From contig OZ024740.1 in assembly GCA_964016885.1 (NCBI GenBank), positions 294,676,097 to 294,740,096 of the forward strand: a stretch of 64,000 nt of DNA, written 5' to 3'. This DNA comes from Eledone cirrhosa (Eukaryota; Mollusca; Cephalopoda; Octopoda; Eledonidae). Below the pieces are notes generated by a model that was not told the DNA's origin, made no database searches, and saw only the letters and a program-made list of their open reading frames with translations. Positions 41,006 through 53,154 of this stretch are shown here, piece by piece (the stretch's first letter is position 1; the number at the start of each line of letters is the position of its first letter). A program made the position numbers and the translations under genes.

Positions 41006-42265
41006 AATATATGTCAGACTATTTACTTCTTACATAATATTGTATATATTATTATACCAATCATAGTTTGTTTATAGTTTTCATAAGACATTTTTCAAAA
41101 CGTTGAGAGTTGGGATAAGTGTCTCAGATGAATCTATCTTAATGAATAATCTTGCATAGTAAAGTATATATGGCTATGTATGTGTGCATTTACATGCCAG
41201 TGCATACAAGTATCATACATATATATATATATATATACACACATTGTTTATCACAAGATTGGGCACCTCTATATGTGTGCATGTGAAAACATGCTAGCTA
41301 ATAGCTTGATTGCAATTATTCATATGTATGGTTTTGAGGTCATCATGAATATGTGAGTGATATTTCACTAGGTGCAGGTACTACAAAAATAAGCTATTCT
41401 CACTCTTGGCTGACTGTTCCTTCCACCTGCCATCTGATTGACCTTCATGTCTAAGCTTCAACAACTCTTTTTTTTCTGAGGAACTGAAACCTAATACAAC
41501 AAAGTTTTGGACAGTTTTGTATATCTGCTTGACCAGCACCATCTAGCATGTTTTTGTTCTACCTCCAAATCACATAGAAGTGCCTGGCTCAATACTACAT
41601 CCCTCAGAGTCAACTGGTACTCAGCTGAACAGTGGCCGTTTCTGTATCAGTGTTTTCCTGAGTTTTGGTCTTCAGATCAGCGAGTAATACAAATGCCATT
41701 CTGGATCTATGCTAAATGCTTTCAGCCTCAGCCTTATGCCATGCCACTTCAGTCTCAGTTGCATTTCACACAAGATCATTAAGCATAACTTAGATGTAGC
41801 TTAAACTGATGAGAAGGGATGGCAAAAGGCCAGATGGCATCACAATCTTCCAGTTCCATGGTGGTAAGCCTCTCATCTGGGATGTAACAGTCTTGTTACT
41901 CGACAGGCTGACGACTGAAGTACCAGCTGCTTTCTAATAGGTTTATCACTGAACCTATTGTGGCATCGAGGATCCTGGAACTACTTCTATCAGAGATGGA
42001 GTTGGCCAATTGCAAGAATGAATCCCGCGAGTTAAACTGGCTACCTTTGCTATCCTTCGGAGTAACGTCTTTGCAATTCTGTCTGTTGGAACCACAAGGC
42101 AACCCCGCCGCAGAGAAACAGAATGAGAAAATAAAAGAATGTGACAATTCATTGGTTGGTCCCTACTGTTACTGTTAGTTACAATGCAACGCCACAACAC
42201 AACACATAATGTACAATGACTAGACATGTACTCTCTTGCAGTGAGCCATTATGGTTGACGATTAA
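41006..42265. other. Intergenic sequence, nothing firmly recognised
   Basis: Between 41960 and 42180 base composition is more even and frames are open on both strands. No domain was recognised and no splice-bounded exon was convincing. Confidence 0.35.
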
Positions 42266-42535
42266 ACAGAAACAATGTAAGAGAAAACTATTTTGTCTTG
42301 TCAAGAACATGACAACCTCTTTAGTGTTGGTGCTATGATAAAACACACCCAGTACAATCTGTAAGGTGGTTTGTACTAGGAAGGGCATCAAACTATAAAA
42401 ACCATGCCAAAAATGGAACATACTAGCGTGACATGATTCACAATTAAAAGGGACAATAACTCTGAATAAGAGTTGACTTGGTCTGTAATGATGTATCCAA
42501 TCCGTGCCAAGATTATGATGATAATGTAATATGAT
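42266..42535 (+). repeat. LINE 3' UTR copy
   Basis: 'gtgctatgataaaacacacc', 'tactaggaagggcatcaaac' and the decayed tail 'aatccgtgccaagattatga' match the LINE 3' UTR. Confidence 0.65.
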
Positions 42536-43414
42536 AAAAGTACATATGTCACTAAATAAAATTTGGTATTAATCAAATGTAGTCTGTAGCTAAGCTTTTT
42601 TCCGAGCACTTAGTATCTGTTGCTGACAGCAGTAAGCAGATTCCCAACAGAATACAATCGTATACTATAGTTGAGATTCACCAATACCAACAATAACTGC
42701 AGCTATTATATTACAAAGGAAATCTACTTTTCACTTTGGAGAAGGTTTCATTTTTATGAACATTAAATATATATTCACTTTATGACTGATCTGATTTTCC
42801 TCAATTTAAAATAGAAATATTTTTTATCCACTTAAAAATGGCAGAATACTGCACATAAATCACATAAATGTTCCCCAAAATCACATGGCAGAACACTGCT
42901 GTAGTTTAAAATCGATTATGTAAGCTTCTTTACTCCACTTTCCTTTATCATAGAGTATATATCTTGAGGGCAATTAAACAAACAAACATCTATCTAACAA
43001 ACAAATATCTTGTAAATATTTACATAAGCCTTTTCCTTTATATATTTGTGACAATGATAAATTGCCTTTTGATAATATTGATATGAGGGGAGTCGGTCAA
43101 ATCAGGAAAGTTTTATCTCACAAAATATTACAACAGCTGATATATTTACATTAATTCAAAAATCTTCTATCTCTTAATTGTTTAATCTCCCCCTCCTCCT
43201 CTCCACCCTTCTATTTACATAAGTTTACTGATAACATTTCTATATATAGGTCAGAAAAGTAATGATCAATTCAATATCATAGTTTTAGGAAAGCTATTAA
43301 ACTGCCATTACAACAACTTTAAATGGACTTGAACATTTCTTGAAAACACACACTAACACTCTGAAAATTGAACTAAAATCTATATTTTCAAGATGTTGCT
43401 TGAATGAAAGCATT
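42536..43414. other. AT-rich sequence, nothing recognised
   Basis: No family or gene was recognised. Confidence 0.4.
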
Positions 43415-43451
43415 TACGATATATACTTGAATATAAGCCGATCCGAATATA

Positions 43452-43619
43452 CGAGGGTCAGCTAAAAGTTCATAGGCTGACTATAAAGGAGTGATGCTAG
43501 ACTTGTGAAATCTTACATGCATTAATATGATTTACAGGAACTATGTCGAAAAATAAACCTCATTTGGTCATGCCATGAGAGTATCTTGGTCAGCCTATGA
43601 ACTTTTCAGCTGATCCTCG
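43452..43619. mobile_element. Mariner-like MITE, 168 bp
   Basis: Flanked by TA on both sides (43450-43451 and 43620-43621). The ends are 'cgagggtcagctaaaagttc' and 'gaacttttcagctgatcctcg' (two changes between arms), continuing 'ataggctga'. A CGAGG start and a TA target site are typical of Tc1/mariner relatives. No coding capacity. Confidence 0.85.
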
Positions 43620-43769
43620 TAAGCTATTCTGTCTGAGAAATGGGAAAAAATCCAAACCTCATATATAAACAATATATTATGTTTAGATTGTGCAGTTTTG
43701 AAATTCTCATGAGCAGAGAATATATTTATGAAGTTTTAATATTTAAAATGTTTTAAGTGTCATTTAGAG

Positions 43770-46409
43770 CAGTGGTCGCCAACATGGGTTCCGCGGAACC
43801 TTGGGGTTCCGTAAAACAATTCTAAATAAGAACACGTTACATTCTGTTGTACTTTGCACAGAAAATATAACGCCTGTAAAGTTTCGACTACTAACAAAGG
43901 TAATTTTGTATTCCATGCATACACTATAAACTTTGCCACACAATTATGTATTCATTTGATGACATCTGCATTCACAATTGAGAAATTACTTTATATAATA
44001 AATATATATGTCCACAAACATTTGACTAAACTTTATTTGTTCCAATCTAATATATGTTTAACGCAGCCTAAAGCCTTCTTATATTATATCTAACTTTGAG
44101 TCAAAATAGATAGAAGATATCTGAATTAATTTCCAATACCATCGTCACATTTTCTACACTATCAGCTGATTTTCATTTTTTGCACCTATATTTACATTAC
44201 CAATAATATTTAATACGACCCTAAAGTAGTATATGCAGGAAGTGCTGGACTCTGAAAGAAATTTCTTCTAGTTGTTTATAAATTTGCACCTTTTTCAGTA
44301 ACCCCTAATATTTTAATATTATTATAAGACTTTAAATAATATGTTTGCCATCCTAAAATGGAGAATTTCAATTTTTTAAATTAAATTTTTTTTAACTAGT
44401 TAAGTTTTTCCAAATATCTAAAATTAAAGTTAATTTAAGTACTTTTTGTAATAAAAAAAAAAAAATTTCTCTTGTTTATTAATGTCATATTAAAAATGTT
44501 AACTGTAGATAAATAACATTGATATGATGTCTACTGCAAAGAAGCTGAAGTTAGACAGTGGTGTGATGATTATGTTAGATATAGATTTCAAAAAGCTGAC
44601 ACTAAAAAAGATACACCAGATCAGCCCATGTGTTTGCTATGTTCAAAAGTTCTATCAAATAGCTGTTTAAATCCTGCAAAACTTAAAAGACACCTTGATA
44701 CTAATCACACCAATGATAAAAACAAGTCACTGGAATACTTTACATGAAACAACATCAAAAAATCACAAGCTAATATGTATGACTTGTTTTGGAAAAAGTC
44801 AGATAGAAATAAAGCTTTAACAAGAACATCTTTTGAAATTTCACATTTGATTGGTAAAAACAAGAAACCATTTACATTAGGAGAACAGCCAAGTATAAAA
44901 ATTGCTACAGAGAATTTTTTTGAAAGCTGCAGTATTAAGGACAAAGAAAAATTAAGCCAGTTACCATTGTCAGCAAATACCGTAAAAAGAAGGATAATTG
45001 ATATTTCTTCTGATATAGAAAATCAGATACTAACTGCACTAAAGAAAAGCACATGTTTTGGTCTGCAAGTGGACGAAACTACGGATATTAATAACAAGGA
45101 TCAATTAATTTGCTATGTACAGTTTGTAGACCTTGATAAAAAAGAATTAGTAGAAGAGTATTCGTTTTGTCTGGTATTAGACATCACAACTAAAGGTCAA
45201 GATATATTCAATAAAATTGAAGAGTATTTTTTAAAAATTGGTGTATCTTGGAGCAAGTTGACTTCAATAACAACAGATGGAGCAGCTGCAATGACTGGTA
45301 AAAATTCTGGTTTGATTGCAAAAATTAAAGAACAGACCCCAAATTGTATTTCAAATCATTGTATGATTCATCGAGAGGTTTTGTGTTCAAAAAAATTCAA
45401 AGACAGAGATGCTCAAATATTAAATGACCAGCTGAAAGACATTGTCAAAATTATCAATTTGATCCATGCAAGAGCAAAAAATTCTAGAATGTTTGAATCT
45501 ATTTGTGAATCTTCTGGAAGTAATTATAATAGATTGTTATTGAACAATGATGTGCGTTGGCTGTCTTTTGGGGATGCTATGAAGAGAGATTTTGAACTGA
45601 GAAAAGAAATAATAGTTTTTCTAAAAAAACAGAATGATGAAAAAGCAAGTGTATTAGAAACCAATGAATGGAATGTGCAACTCACTTATTTAGTAGACAT
45701 TTTTGGTGAACTGAACAAACTAAATAAGTGTTTTCAGGGTAACAATGCAGATATTTTTTACTTCAATCAATTTTATTACATATTTTCAATCAAAATTAAA
45801 CATCTTTATACAAAGAATTGAATCGGACAATTACTCATTACTTTAAAACCTTGAAATAGAGCTTAAAAAGAGAGAAAATTTTGACTCCAGCAATCTAAAG
45901 AAGATTATTCTTTCTCATTTAAATGTGCTTTCCACAAGTTTTTCAGATTATTTTGACTTGATGGAAAAAGATATTGTTAGCGGAAATTTATTGATAAAAA
46001 ATCCGTTCACCGAGATCGAGCAGTTAGTGTCAGAAAATGACGCTGGAAATTGTAAAAATTTACTACCTGCACAATGCTTACATCAGTTGATGGATTTGAA
46101 TTCAAACGAAGACCTGAAAGTGATATTCGAAAGCAGAAAGAAAGAACTATGGATCAACTTATTCTTGATTGGGTAGTTTAATGAAATCAGCCAACTTGCA
46201 TTGAAATATTTGACTTTATTCCCATCTAGCTACTTGTGCGAAAAAGGGTTTTCGCAGTTGGTAGAAATCAGCACAAAGCAGATGAATAAACTGTCAGCAA
46301 TTGACGAGTGTTTATTATTTTTTTTGAAAAGTTTTGTATTGTATAGGTTCCGGGAAGAATTCAAAATATTTAGAGGGTTCCTCGGTTTTAGAAAGGTTGG
46401 CAACCACTG
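43770..46409 (+). mobile_element. hAT transposon, complete ends, decayed
   Basis: The terminal inverted repeats are CAGTGGTCGCCAAC (43770-43783) and GTTGGCAACCACTG (46396-46409), with one mismatch. Flanking 8 bp target duplications are 'atttagag' (43762-43769) and 'acttagag' (46410-46417), with one change. Both size of duplication and CAGTG ends are those of the hAT superfamily. The uninserted paralogue at about 48961 reads 'gtcatttagagtatag', exactly the flanks joined with one copy of the duplication. Total length 2640 bp. Confidence 0.95.
44525..46400 (+). pseudogene. hAT transposase, ZBED/FAM200-like, broken
   Basis: DNA transposase relic. A start ATG at 44525 is followed by a frameshift. 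Next comes a BED zinc finger (C-x2-C at 44631-44642, H-x4-H at 44691-44708) and an in-frame TGA at 44745-44747. The main frame (44775-45821, 348 residues) has catalytic Asp100 in 'LQVDETTD', Asp168 in 'TTDGAAAMTG', the 'CISNHCMIHRE' C/H block and 'NDVRWLS' with Trp262. After a frameshift near 45783 and a stop near 45845, further pieces follow (45925-46176, then after TAG 46201-46410). These hold the C-terminal dimerisation block 'FPSSYLCEKGFSQL'. The protein is most like the animal ZBED5/FAM200/SCAND3-type hAT branch. Confidence 0.93.
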
Positions 46410-47217
46410 ACTTAGAGTATAGTTTTTGTTTCTCAACTCCATCACAATTTTTTTACTATTTCATCAGTTTCAACAAATTTCTCAAATTTTGGTTACTCGG
46501 GGAAGATCAAAACTATGTGCAAGGGGACATAATGAATAGGGAGTAGTTGAAAGGAAGAGATTGACTAAGGGAACATTGCAAGGGTTCAGAGTAGAAGGGG
46601 AGGAGAATAACAAGCAAGAAAGAGGAGAAGCAGAGAGCAATAAAATCAAGACAGAAGTAAGATTGAAAGAAAAAGTATAATTAAGTCACTAAGAAAAACA
46701 GTCGGTGCGCATGTGTCTATGCATATATATATAGGGATATTTATGTTTTAAAAAGTTCAAATTATAAACATTAATGACGATATAGTAAATGTAGAAAATC
46801 AGTGTTTCACTGTAAAATAATCAATCAAAATATTTAGCACCTTATTTACATAGAATTTGAAGGTGAAAAATCAGCAAAATATTGATCTAAAATATAAGCT
46901 GACTCCTCACCCACCCATTTTACCATCAACTTTTTGTGTCATATTTTTCAGCTTATATCCGGTAATCTATATTATAATGTGAATCATCCCTGTCTGTCTG
47001 TTAGGCAAATGCTATAATCTAACAAAATCATTCTAAAATGTTTTCACTCATGTCGGTATTATCTGTCTGTCTGTCTGTCTCTCTCTTCAATCTATTTCTC
47101 TGTCTGTCTGCGTGTGTGTGTGCGAATTACTTACATCTAAAGATATATGGTATGTTTAATAAATTCTAATTATATATACACACATAAAATCATCACCATT
47201 ATTTTACACACACAGAA

Positions 47218-47341
47218 ACATAGTATAAAGTTCTCAAAATTATGACTGAAGGTTTTTAGATAAATATTACCACTTTAAAACATCAGCTTTGTATCATAGA
47301 ACCTTGGGTGATTTCAAGTAGGTTGATATCAAAAGAGTTAA
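47218..47341. mobile_element. MITE family B, left-truncated copy
   Basis: 'gactgaaggtttttagataa' and 'tagaaccttgggtgatttca', ending 'gatatcaaaagag'-TTAA. Confidence 0.65.
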
Positions 47342-47714
47342 AGCACACACAGGTAACACAGAAAGAGACAACACTGATTTACAAATAGGCTAAATTCATC
47401 ATGGATTATTTCAACATTGTCTGGACACAAATCTTTCCAAAGAACACAAGTCAGCAGACTATACATTAACACAGATTGTAAACAGAGCACCCTGAAAGAC
47501 CACCCAGATATGCAAGAGAGAGTTTGTTACTGCAGCAAACTCAAACTTTTACTGTTCAAATGACAACATGCAGTATTACCCCCCCAAACTCACAGATACA
47601 TCTACAACACTATCTCTCTCTCATACAATAACACATTCACTATCAATGTCTAGAGGAACAGTAATTGTTACACTGAGGAAGTCCACATTACTTGCCTTCA
47701 ATTGTTACCAATAT
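47342..47714. other. Intergenic sequence, nothing recognised
   Basis: No family or gene was recognised. Confidence 0.4.
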
Positions 47715-47936
47715 TTAACCCTTTTAATACCGAACCACTCCTGGGTCAATGCTTCAAAACTGTTTATATTTATTTAAAACAATTCTACCATAATTCTTTA
47801 TAAGAACTTTTGTTAAGTTATGCTCCAAACATTAAATAATGCAAATGTTAGTTATCTAAACTTCTCCAAATTGTTTTTATTATTTCCAAAATTATTTGAA
47901 AATCAAGTAATGAAAATATAGTAATAAAAAGGTTGA
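47715..47936. mobile_element. MITE family B, full length, opposite orientation
   Basis: TTAA-'cccttttaataccgaacc' at the left, and 'gtaataaaaagg'-TTGA (decayed TTAA) at the right. The interior is the reverse of the 28422 copy ('aaaattatttgaaaatca'). Confidence 0.75.
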
Positions 47937-48178
47937 AGTACAATTTGTTAGAGAAAACACACCCTCTTATAGCAATGAAATTAACAAATCCAAGAAATCA
48001 CTTTGAATATTTCTACACACAATACTCAGATCATGTAACAGAGTCTTGTAAAATATCGTCTTATTTTCTCAATATTGTTTCTCCAAAGCAATGCATAAAA
48101 ATTATAATATGACATTTAAATTAAGCAGTTTGTTTCACTATATTCACAGCTGTTAGGATATTTTAATTATAAATATAA

Positions 48179-48225
48179 ATAACCCATACTAGCATGCAAA
48201 AACGGACGTTAAATGGTAATGATAA
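48179..48225 (+). repeat. LINE family 1 tail, solo
   Basis: 'aacccatactagcatgcaaa' followed by 'ggacgttaaatggtaatgat'. Confidence 0.75.
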
Positions 48226-48774
48226 TGAAACATGTAATCACCTCCAGAATGACAAAATATTAAATTGAAAAATTATAGATGCATCTTGAACATTAAAATT
48301 CTGATATAGAAAGAATATATAATTTGAACGAATTTCTGAAACAAAGACTTTCTTTATCCTAAATGCTAAGATAAACCAATTAGAGTAATTAATGAAACCC
48401 AGTTCTGTTAGTCAAGCTGGATAATGAACCAAATATATTTTTGATTGCATCTGGACTTTGATCAATGAATCACAGCAATATAAATACTAAATGACAAAAG
48501 TAGACAATTCTTACACATGTAAAAATGCACACACACACACACACATTAAGTTTTAATATTGTGTTATAATAGTTTGTGAAAATAAATATAAAATGACTTG
48601 AGTAAACAGAGTTAAGTGTCTTGTTTAGAGACAAGATAATTAACTCCCAAAATAAAGTATAAGCAAGTAATGCTGACAACATGCTATTTACACAAGTTAA
48701 GCAATGTCCTTGGCATGGTTTCAAATGAAAAACAGCACTATTAGATCAATAAAAATCTCCAAACACTTTATGAT
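48226..48774. other. AT-rich sequence with a short CA run
   Basis: Only a (CA)n run at about 48527-48545 was recognised. Confidence 0.45.
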
Positions 48775-49320
48775 TACCGTATATACTTGAATACAAGCTG
48801 GCTCATGTCGGAGAAATAGACAAAAATCAAAGCCCTGTTTATAAGTTGAGGTAGGTAATCTATACATTATGTTTAGATAGTGCAGTTTTGAGATTCTCAT
48901 GAGTGAGAATATATTTATGAAGTTTTAATATTTTGATATTTAAAATGTTTTAAGTGTCATTTAGAGTATAGTATTTGTTTCACAACTCCATTATGTAATG
49001 GTTTTTTACCCATTTCCAACCATTTTGAAAACCATATTCAGTTAAAACAAAAAAAACAATAGGAAATATGAATTTTGTGTCGAAAGTGAAACCAGTGTAA
49101 TATTCACCTCTAACATGAAACTGGTGTAATAGTCACCTCAAAGTGAAACTAGTGTCATATTCATTTCCAAAGCGAAAATATTTTAGCACCTCGTTTACAT
49201 AAAATTTTGAAGTTGGTGAAAATTAGCAAAATATTGACCTTAAGTATAAGCCAACTTCTATTTTACCATCGATTTTTTAAAATCACATATTTCTTGGCTT
49301 TCATATGAATATATACAGTA
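48775..49320. mobile_element. Small TA-flanked DNA transposon, uninserted paralogue
   Basis: Starts 'taccgtatatacttgaatac' and ends 'tgaatatatacagta', decayed inverted repeats with TA borders. The interior matches 43415-43769 plus 46410-46964 (for example 'gaagttttaatatt', 'ttttaagtgtcatttagag') without the MITE or the hAT element. A 'gtgaaactagtgtcatattc'-like unit is tandemly repeated at about 49085-49170. Confidence 0.8.
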
Positions 49321-49657
49321 ATTTATTTTTCAGAAATTTATGTAGTTTTATAAACTACTAGTAGAGGTAGAATTCAACCATGGCCTACCACACCCATAAA
49401 CTATTAGTAGAGGAACGATTAACTAATATAAAAAAAAACAAAAAACCCACCACCACTACTACATAGTCAAATATATGAATAACAAAAACAATTGCAGAGA
49501 AGGAACTGATGTAATACGATGGTATTGCAAGACACTCCTTGTGTGTAGTTACAGAACAAAGTATCAAATTTAAAAATACTATTTCTTATAGGACTGTAAA
49601 CTCTACTTCTGTTCAGTTTCAGAAATTAAGCAGTAAAATTATATTAGAAGATATTTA

Positions 49658-50045
49658 ACCCTTTAGTCACTACTCTGGCCAAAACTGGCTCTGGTTCTAT
49701 AAAATCCACCCACCCATTTTAAAGATTTCCAATTTAAGTTAAAATCTTCCAACATAATTTTATATCAGAACCTTACATTAACCCTTTAGCATTTACATTA
49801 CTCTATATTTACTATTGTATTTTCACAGTAAACACTTTATTTCACATAATATCAAATCTAAAAGATTTTGATGATATTTATTTTGAAAACAATATCTTAA
49901 CATAAGTATGATTGGCTGGTTACGGCTGGTTTGAACAGAAAGAAGTGAGAGAGTTCTGGCCAGATATAGCCAGTTTAAATGCTAAAGGGTTAAGTAATTG
50001 GAACATTACTTAATGTAAGGTTCTGATACAAAATATATTACCCAT
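49658..50045. mobile_element. Third TTAA-type repeat hosting a family A MITE
   Basis: Begins TTAA-'ccctttagtcactactctg'. 'tatcagaaccttacatta' (about 49763) and 'taatgtaaggttctgata' (about 50013) are inverted copies on each side of the nested MITE at 49778-49993. Borders on the right are uncertain. Confidence 0.55.
49778..49993. mobile_element. TTAA-flanked MITE, family A, opposite orientation
   Basis: TTAA-'ccctttagcatttacatt' and 'agtttaaatgctaaaggg'-TTAA. The interior is the reverse of the 13631 copy ('ctggccagatatagccag'). Confidence 0.88.
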
Positions 50046-50059
50046 GGTCACAAATCCTG

Positions 50060-50340
50060 GTTAAGGACAAAGTATACGATCACGAATACAAGTGGCTGAA
50101 GGGCAACCAGCTGTAGAAAACTTACCAAAGGGTCAAAGATGACACTTCAGTTGTGTCAAAGACATAACAACCTCAATAGCGCTAGTGCCACAATAAAATG
50201 CCCCCATTATACTGTGTAAAGTATGGAAATGTATGTAAGTGAGATGTAACCCATGTCATGTGGAAATGTGATCCCAGTCATGATCCACCCCAACTTGGTC
50301 TGATTCATCTGAGAGGTTAGCAGCACTGATGATGAATTAA
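50060..50340 (+). repeat. LINE 3' UTR copy
   Basis: 'ctgaagggcaaccagctgta', 'gtgtcaaagacataacaacc' and 'tgattcatctgagaggttag' parallel 30600-31035. Confidence 0.65.
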
Positions 50341-51035
50341 ATTCCAGTTATGGGGTTTTGTTTCTTAGAAACATGTCCTTCTTTATAGAAAGATGAGAAA
50401 TTATAAAGAGATTCATATATAATGAATAATAAAGTAATAATGGATATATAATATTCTTATACAGAAACTGCGTAATTTGATGGCTGCAGCTTGAAAAGGT
50501 CCATCTCCCTCATACTCATATTTAGGGTGGGTTAAGGGTTGGGATATATGGTTGATGTCTGAGGTAGGGATTTTGGGGGAATGCCTTAGCTCTAATATAG
50601 ACATTTAAGTCATAATTGGGTGGTTTTTATGAATGTAATGTTTACGAGTTTGGAATCCGATGCTTTGTTTATTGTTGGCATTGTTTTCTGAGTGAATTGT
50701 TTACACATAGGGCATTCGATGATTGCTTACGTTTGTTCTATATAAGTATAGTGTAATTGTATGTATTTTTAGGGTAGTTATTGACTGAATAGACTGGATG
50801 GAGCAATAACAGTCTTATGTATGTATATATATATGTTTATCCCAGGTTCAATCAGGGGTAACCACAGTAATATATATATATATATATATACATATTTATT
50901 TAGGTTTGTTGGTTCACCACTGGATAGAATTGGTCATTCCGTATGGTCATTCTTGATGTAATATTATGGAGAGTACTCAACGTAGTGCAGTTCACCCGTC
51001 TTCGTTTGTGTAGTTGGTGGTGCTAGTACGGAATT
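50341..51035. other. Intergenic sequence, nothing recognised
   Basis: Apart from AT runs near 50820-50890, no family was recognised. Confidence 0.4.
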
Positions 51036-51365
51036 AATTAAAATAACAGGAGGCTGGACTGGTGTAAATCCTTGAACAGTTTATTATACTATGATCATTT
51101 CAATGACTGGGTTCCGTATGAATCCGGTGATATCATCAGGTATTCGAAATAGTCGCTTGAGGGCGACTGACTGAGGTGAAAGCAGCTAGTTGGTCAGTCG
51201 TCCTCTGTCTCTGATTTTTGGACCCATGGATTTTATATATTCCTTTGTTATATTTCAAATACCTGATGATATCACCGGATTTATACGGAACCTGGTCATT
51301 GAAATGATCATAGTATAATAAACTTTTCAAGGATTTACACCAGTCCACCATCCTGTTATTTTATT
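51036..51365. repeat. Inverted-repeat element, about 115 bp arms
   Basis: The left arm ('aattaaaataacaggaggct' to 'catcaggtattcgaaata') is the reverse complement of the right arm ('tatttcaaatacctgatgat' to 'tgttattttatttgtaat'), with a few changes. The spacer of about 100 bp holds a second small hairpin ('gactgactgagg'/'ttggtcagtcg'). Each arm includes CTGATGATATCACCGG, which recalls the CTGATGA motif in the 10168-10772 palindrome, but without a following GAAA. Confidence 0.85.
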
Positions 51366-52620
51366 TGTAATATATATATAGAAACACACACACACGTGGT
51401 AACATCAACAATGCAGACAAGCATAAGGATCATTAAGAAATGTGTCTGCATGTTTAGTTCTACAATTATACCATCCTAACTAAATCATTAGTTTTTATTT
51501 AACAACTCAGATTGGATTAACTAAAATATTTCTGAGTATGTGGAATTTTGTTCCCATGATTATAGCAGACACTGACACCAAAAACACCAACTGCACAACT
51601 AAATCTGTGAGTTATTGAAAACAGTTTAAGTATTCAGTTACTTCTTTTAGTCTTTCCAATTAAATAAAGATTTATTCTGGTGCTATCAAAAAGCCTGTGA
51701 AAAACCTTTTATTTATATGAATGGTTAAGAAATTGTGAGGAGAAAGAAATCTACCTAAACATAAATCACAGAACAGTAAAACAGCTTCATGAACAGGCAT
51801 GTTTTGTTGTCTGAAAAATGGCTATTACAAATAACATTTGTTATTCCAACCTTTAAAGTTGCCAATTTTCAAAATGCATACAAAATTTATTATAAAAGAA
51901 AGCAATAAATATGTTAAAAACATCGTTGATATCACTGGCACCATCATCACTCAACACACATGTACAATGATCTGACAGACAAAACTGAACCTTGGGGCAT
52001 ATCAGGGTTGATGATACAGGGTGGCTTAGAGAAAGCTCCATCAGCACACATGATGATGGTGTGATCTGACGGAGAGCCAGCTGATACAAGAAATGAAAGA
52101 TGAATAAAGTCATTAGATGGACAAATTTGTCAGGAAATTCACATGTCAGACACGGTTGAACAACGCAACAATATTTTCACAAATTTCTCAAGGGCAAGGA
52201 CACTTACAAGAATAGGTTTCTAGTAGATCTGGCTTTATAAAAGCCATACTGATGGTCATTAAGGGGGCTGAGACATTCAGTAGGTTAATAAAGGTTGTTG
52301 TTAGTGGTTGCTTCCATCACTGGAGATGTTGGAAATAAGAACGATAAGACAAAGGTTGGCAGGGACATAGGGAAAGCTGCCCTTCTTCACAATGGAGCAC
52401 ATATTAATGCATTCCAAACACTGTCATATATCCGTAGAGAGAGATTGGCGAGTTTGGCAAGGACAAGGGCTAGGGCTAGGCCTGAGACGCATAGTTTGAG
52501 GTACACTGATGATGAGAACAGATATTAGGGAGCTCTGAATAGTGTGATCAGATTTAACAACAGTGATGTGAGAGAGAAACAAGGATGATGGTGACACTGG
52601 ATAGACTGGTAGGGGTACAG
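51366..52620. other. Intergenic sequence, nothing recognised
   Basis: No family or convincing exon was recognised. Short frames exist on both strands without motifs. Confidence 0.4.
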
Positions 52621-52624
52621 TGAT

Positions 52625-52712
52625 GGTGAAAATGGTATATATATATATATATATATATACATACATACATATGGTAGATTAACTTTGCAATTGCAAGCTT
52701 TAGATATCCAAT

Positions 52713-52756
<44 letters not shown>

Positions 52757-52935
52757 GTGGTAGACTGCAATTGCAAGCTTTAGATATCCAATCAATCAAT
52801 AATATATATGTATATTGTCCCACTCTTGCAAGCAGGGAAAAGCAGACGTAAAATGATGGTGATGATGATGATATATATATATACACACACGTGGTAGATT
52901 GACTTTGCAATTGCAAGCTTTAGATGGTCCAATGA
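52625..52935. repeat. Three copies of a short repeat separated by AT runs and a LINE tail
   Basis: 'ttgcaattgcaagctttaga' occurs at about 52685, 52768 and 52905, each after 'gtggtaga' and mostly followed by 'atccaatcaat'. Between them lie (TA)n runs and one LINE tail ('aagcagggaaaagcagacg', about 52832). Confidence 0.85.
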
Positions 52936-52974
52936 ATATGCCATTAAAAAAATATCATGCTTTTTCTTCTTCAT

Positions 52975-53085
52975 TATTTTGGCATGGGTTGAATGGAACT
53001 TTTTGAGGCAGTGTTTTACAATCAGATGCCCTTCCTGGTACCAACCCTTTTATTTACCTCTTATGACAGAGATATGGCGTACCTA
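52975..53085 (-). repeat. LINE 3' UTR remnant
   Basis: 'tggcatgggttgaatggaac' and 'agatgcccttcctggtacca' on the plus strand match the reverse complement of LINE tails. Confidence 0.65.
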
Positions 53086-53154
53086 TTCTAAAAACAAAAA
53101 CAGGACACACATGATATATGTGATAACTTAAATAAATGGATATTTGCTCCAACT

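Larger units (their letters stand above)
43415..46964. mobile_element. Small TA-flanked DNA transposon carrying a MITE and a hAT element
   Basis: The left end 'tacgatatatacttgaatat' and right end 'gcttatatccggta' are decayed inverted repeats with TA borders. The native sequence aligns with the 48775-49320 copy, except where interrupted at 43452-43619 and 43770-46409. It is non-coding by itself; the superfamily is not assigned. Confidence 0.72.

Noticed and set aside
41507..42227. Possible exons in the 41.5-42.2 kb region
   Set aside because: Frames are open on both strands, but no domain, no phase-compatible splice sites and no repeat family could be supported.
45821..46410. hAT transposase still being functional
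   Set aside because: At least one stop before the main frame, a frameshift near 45783, and stops near 45845 and 46174 break the protein.
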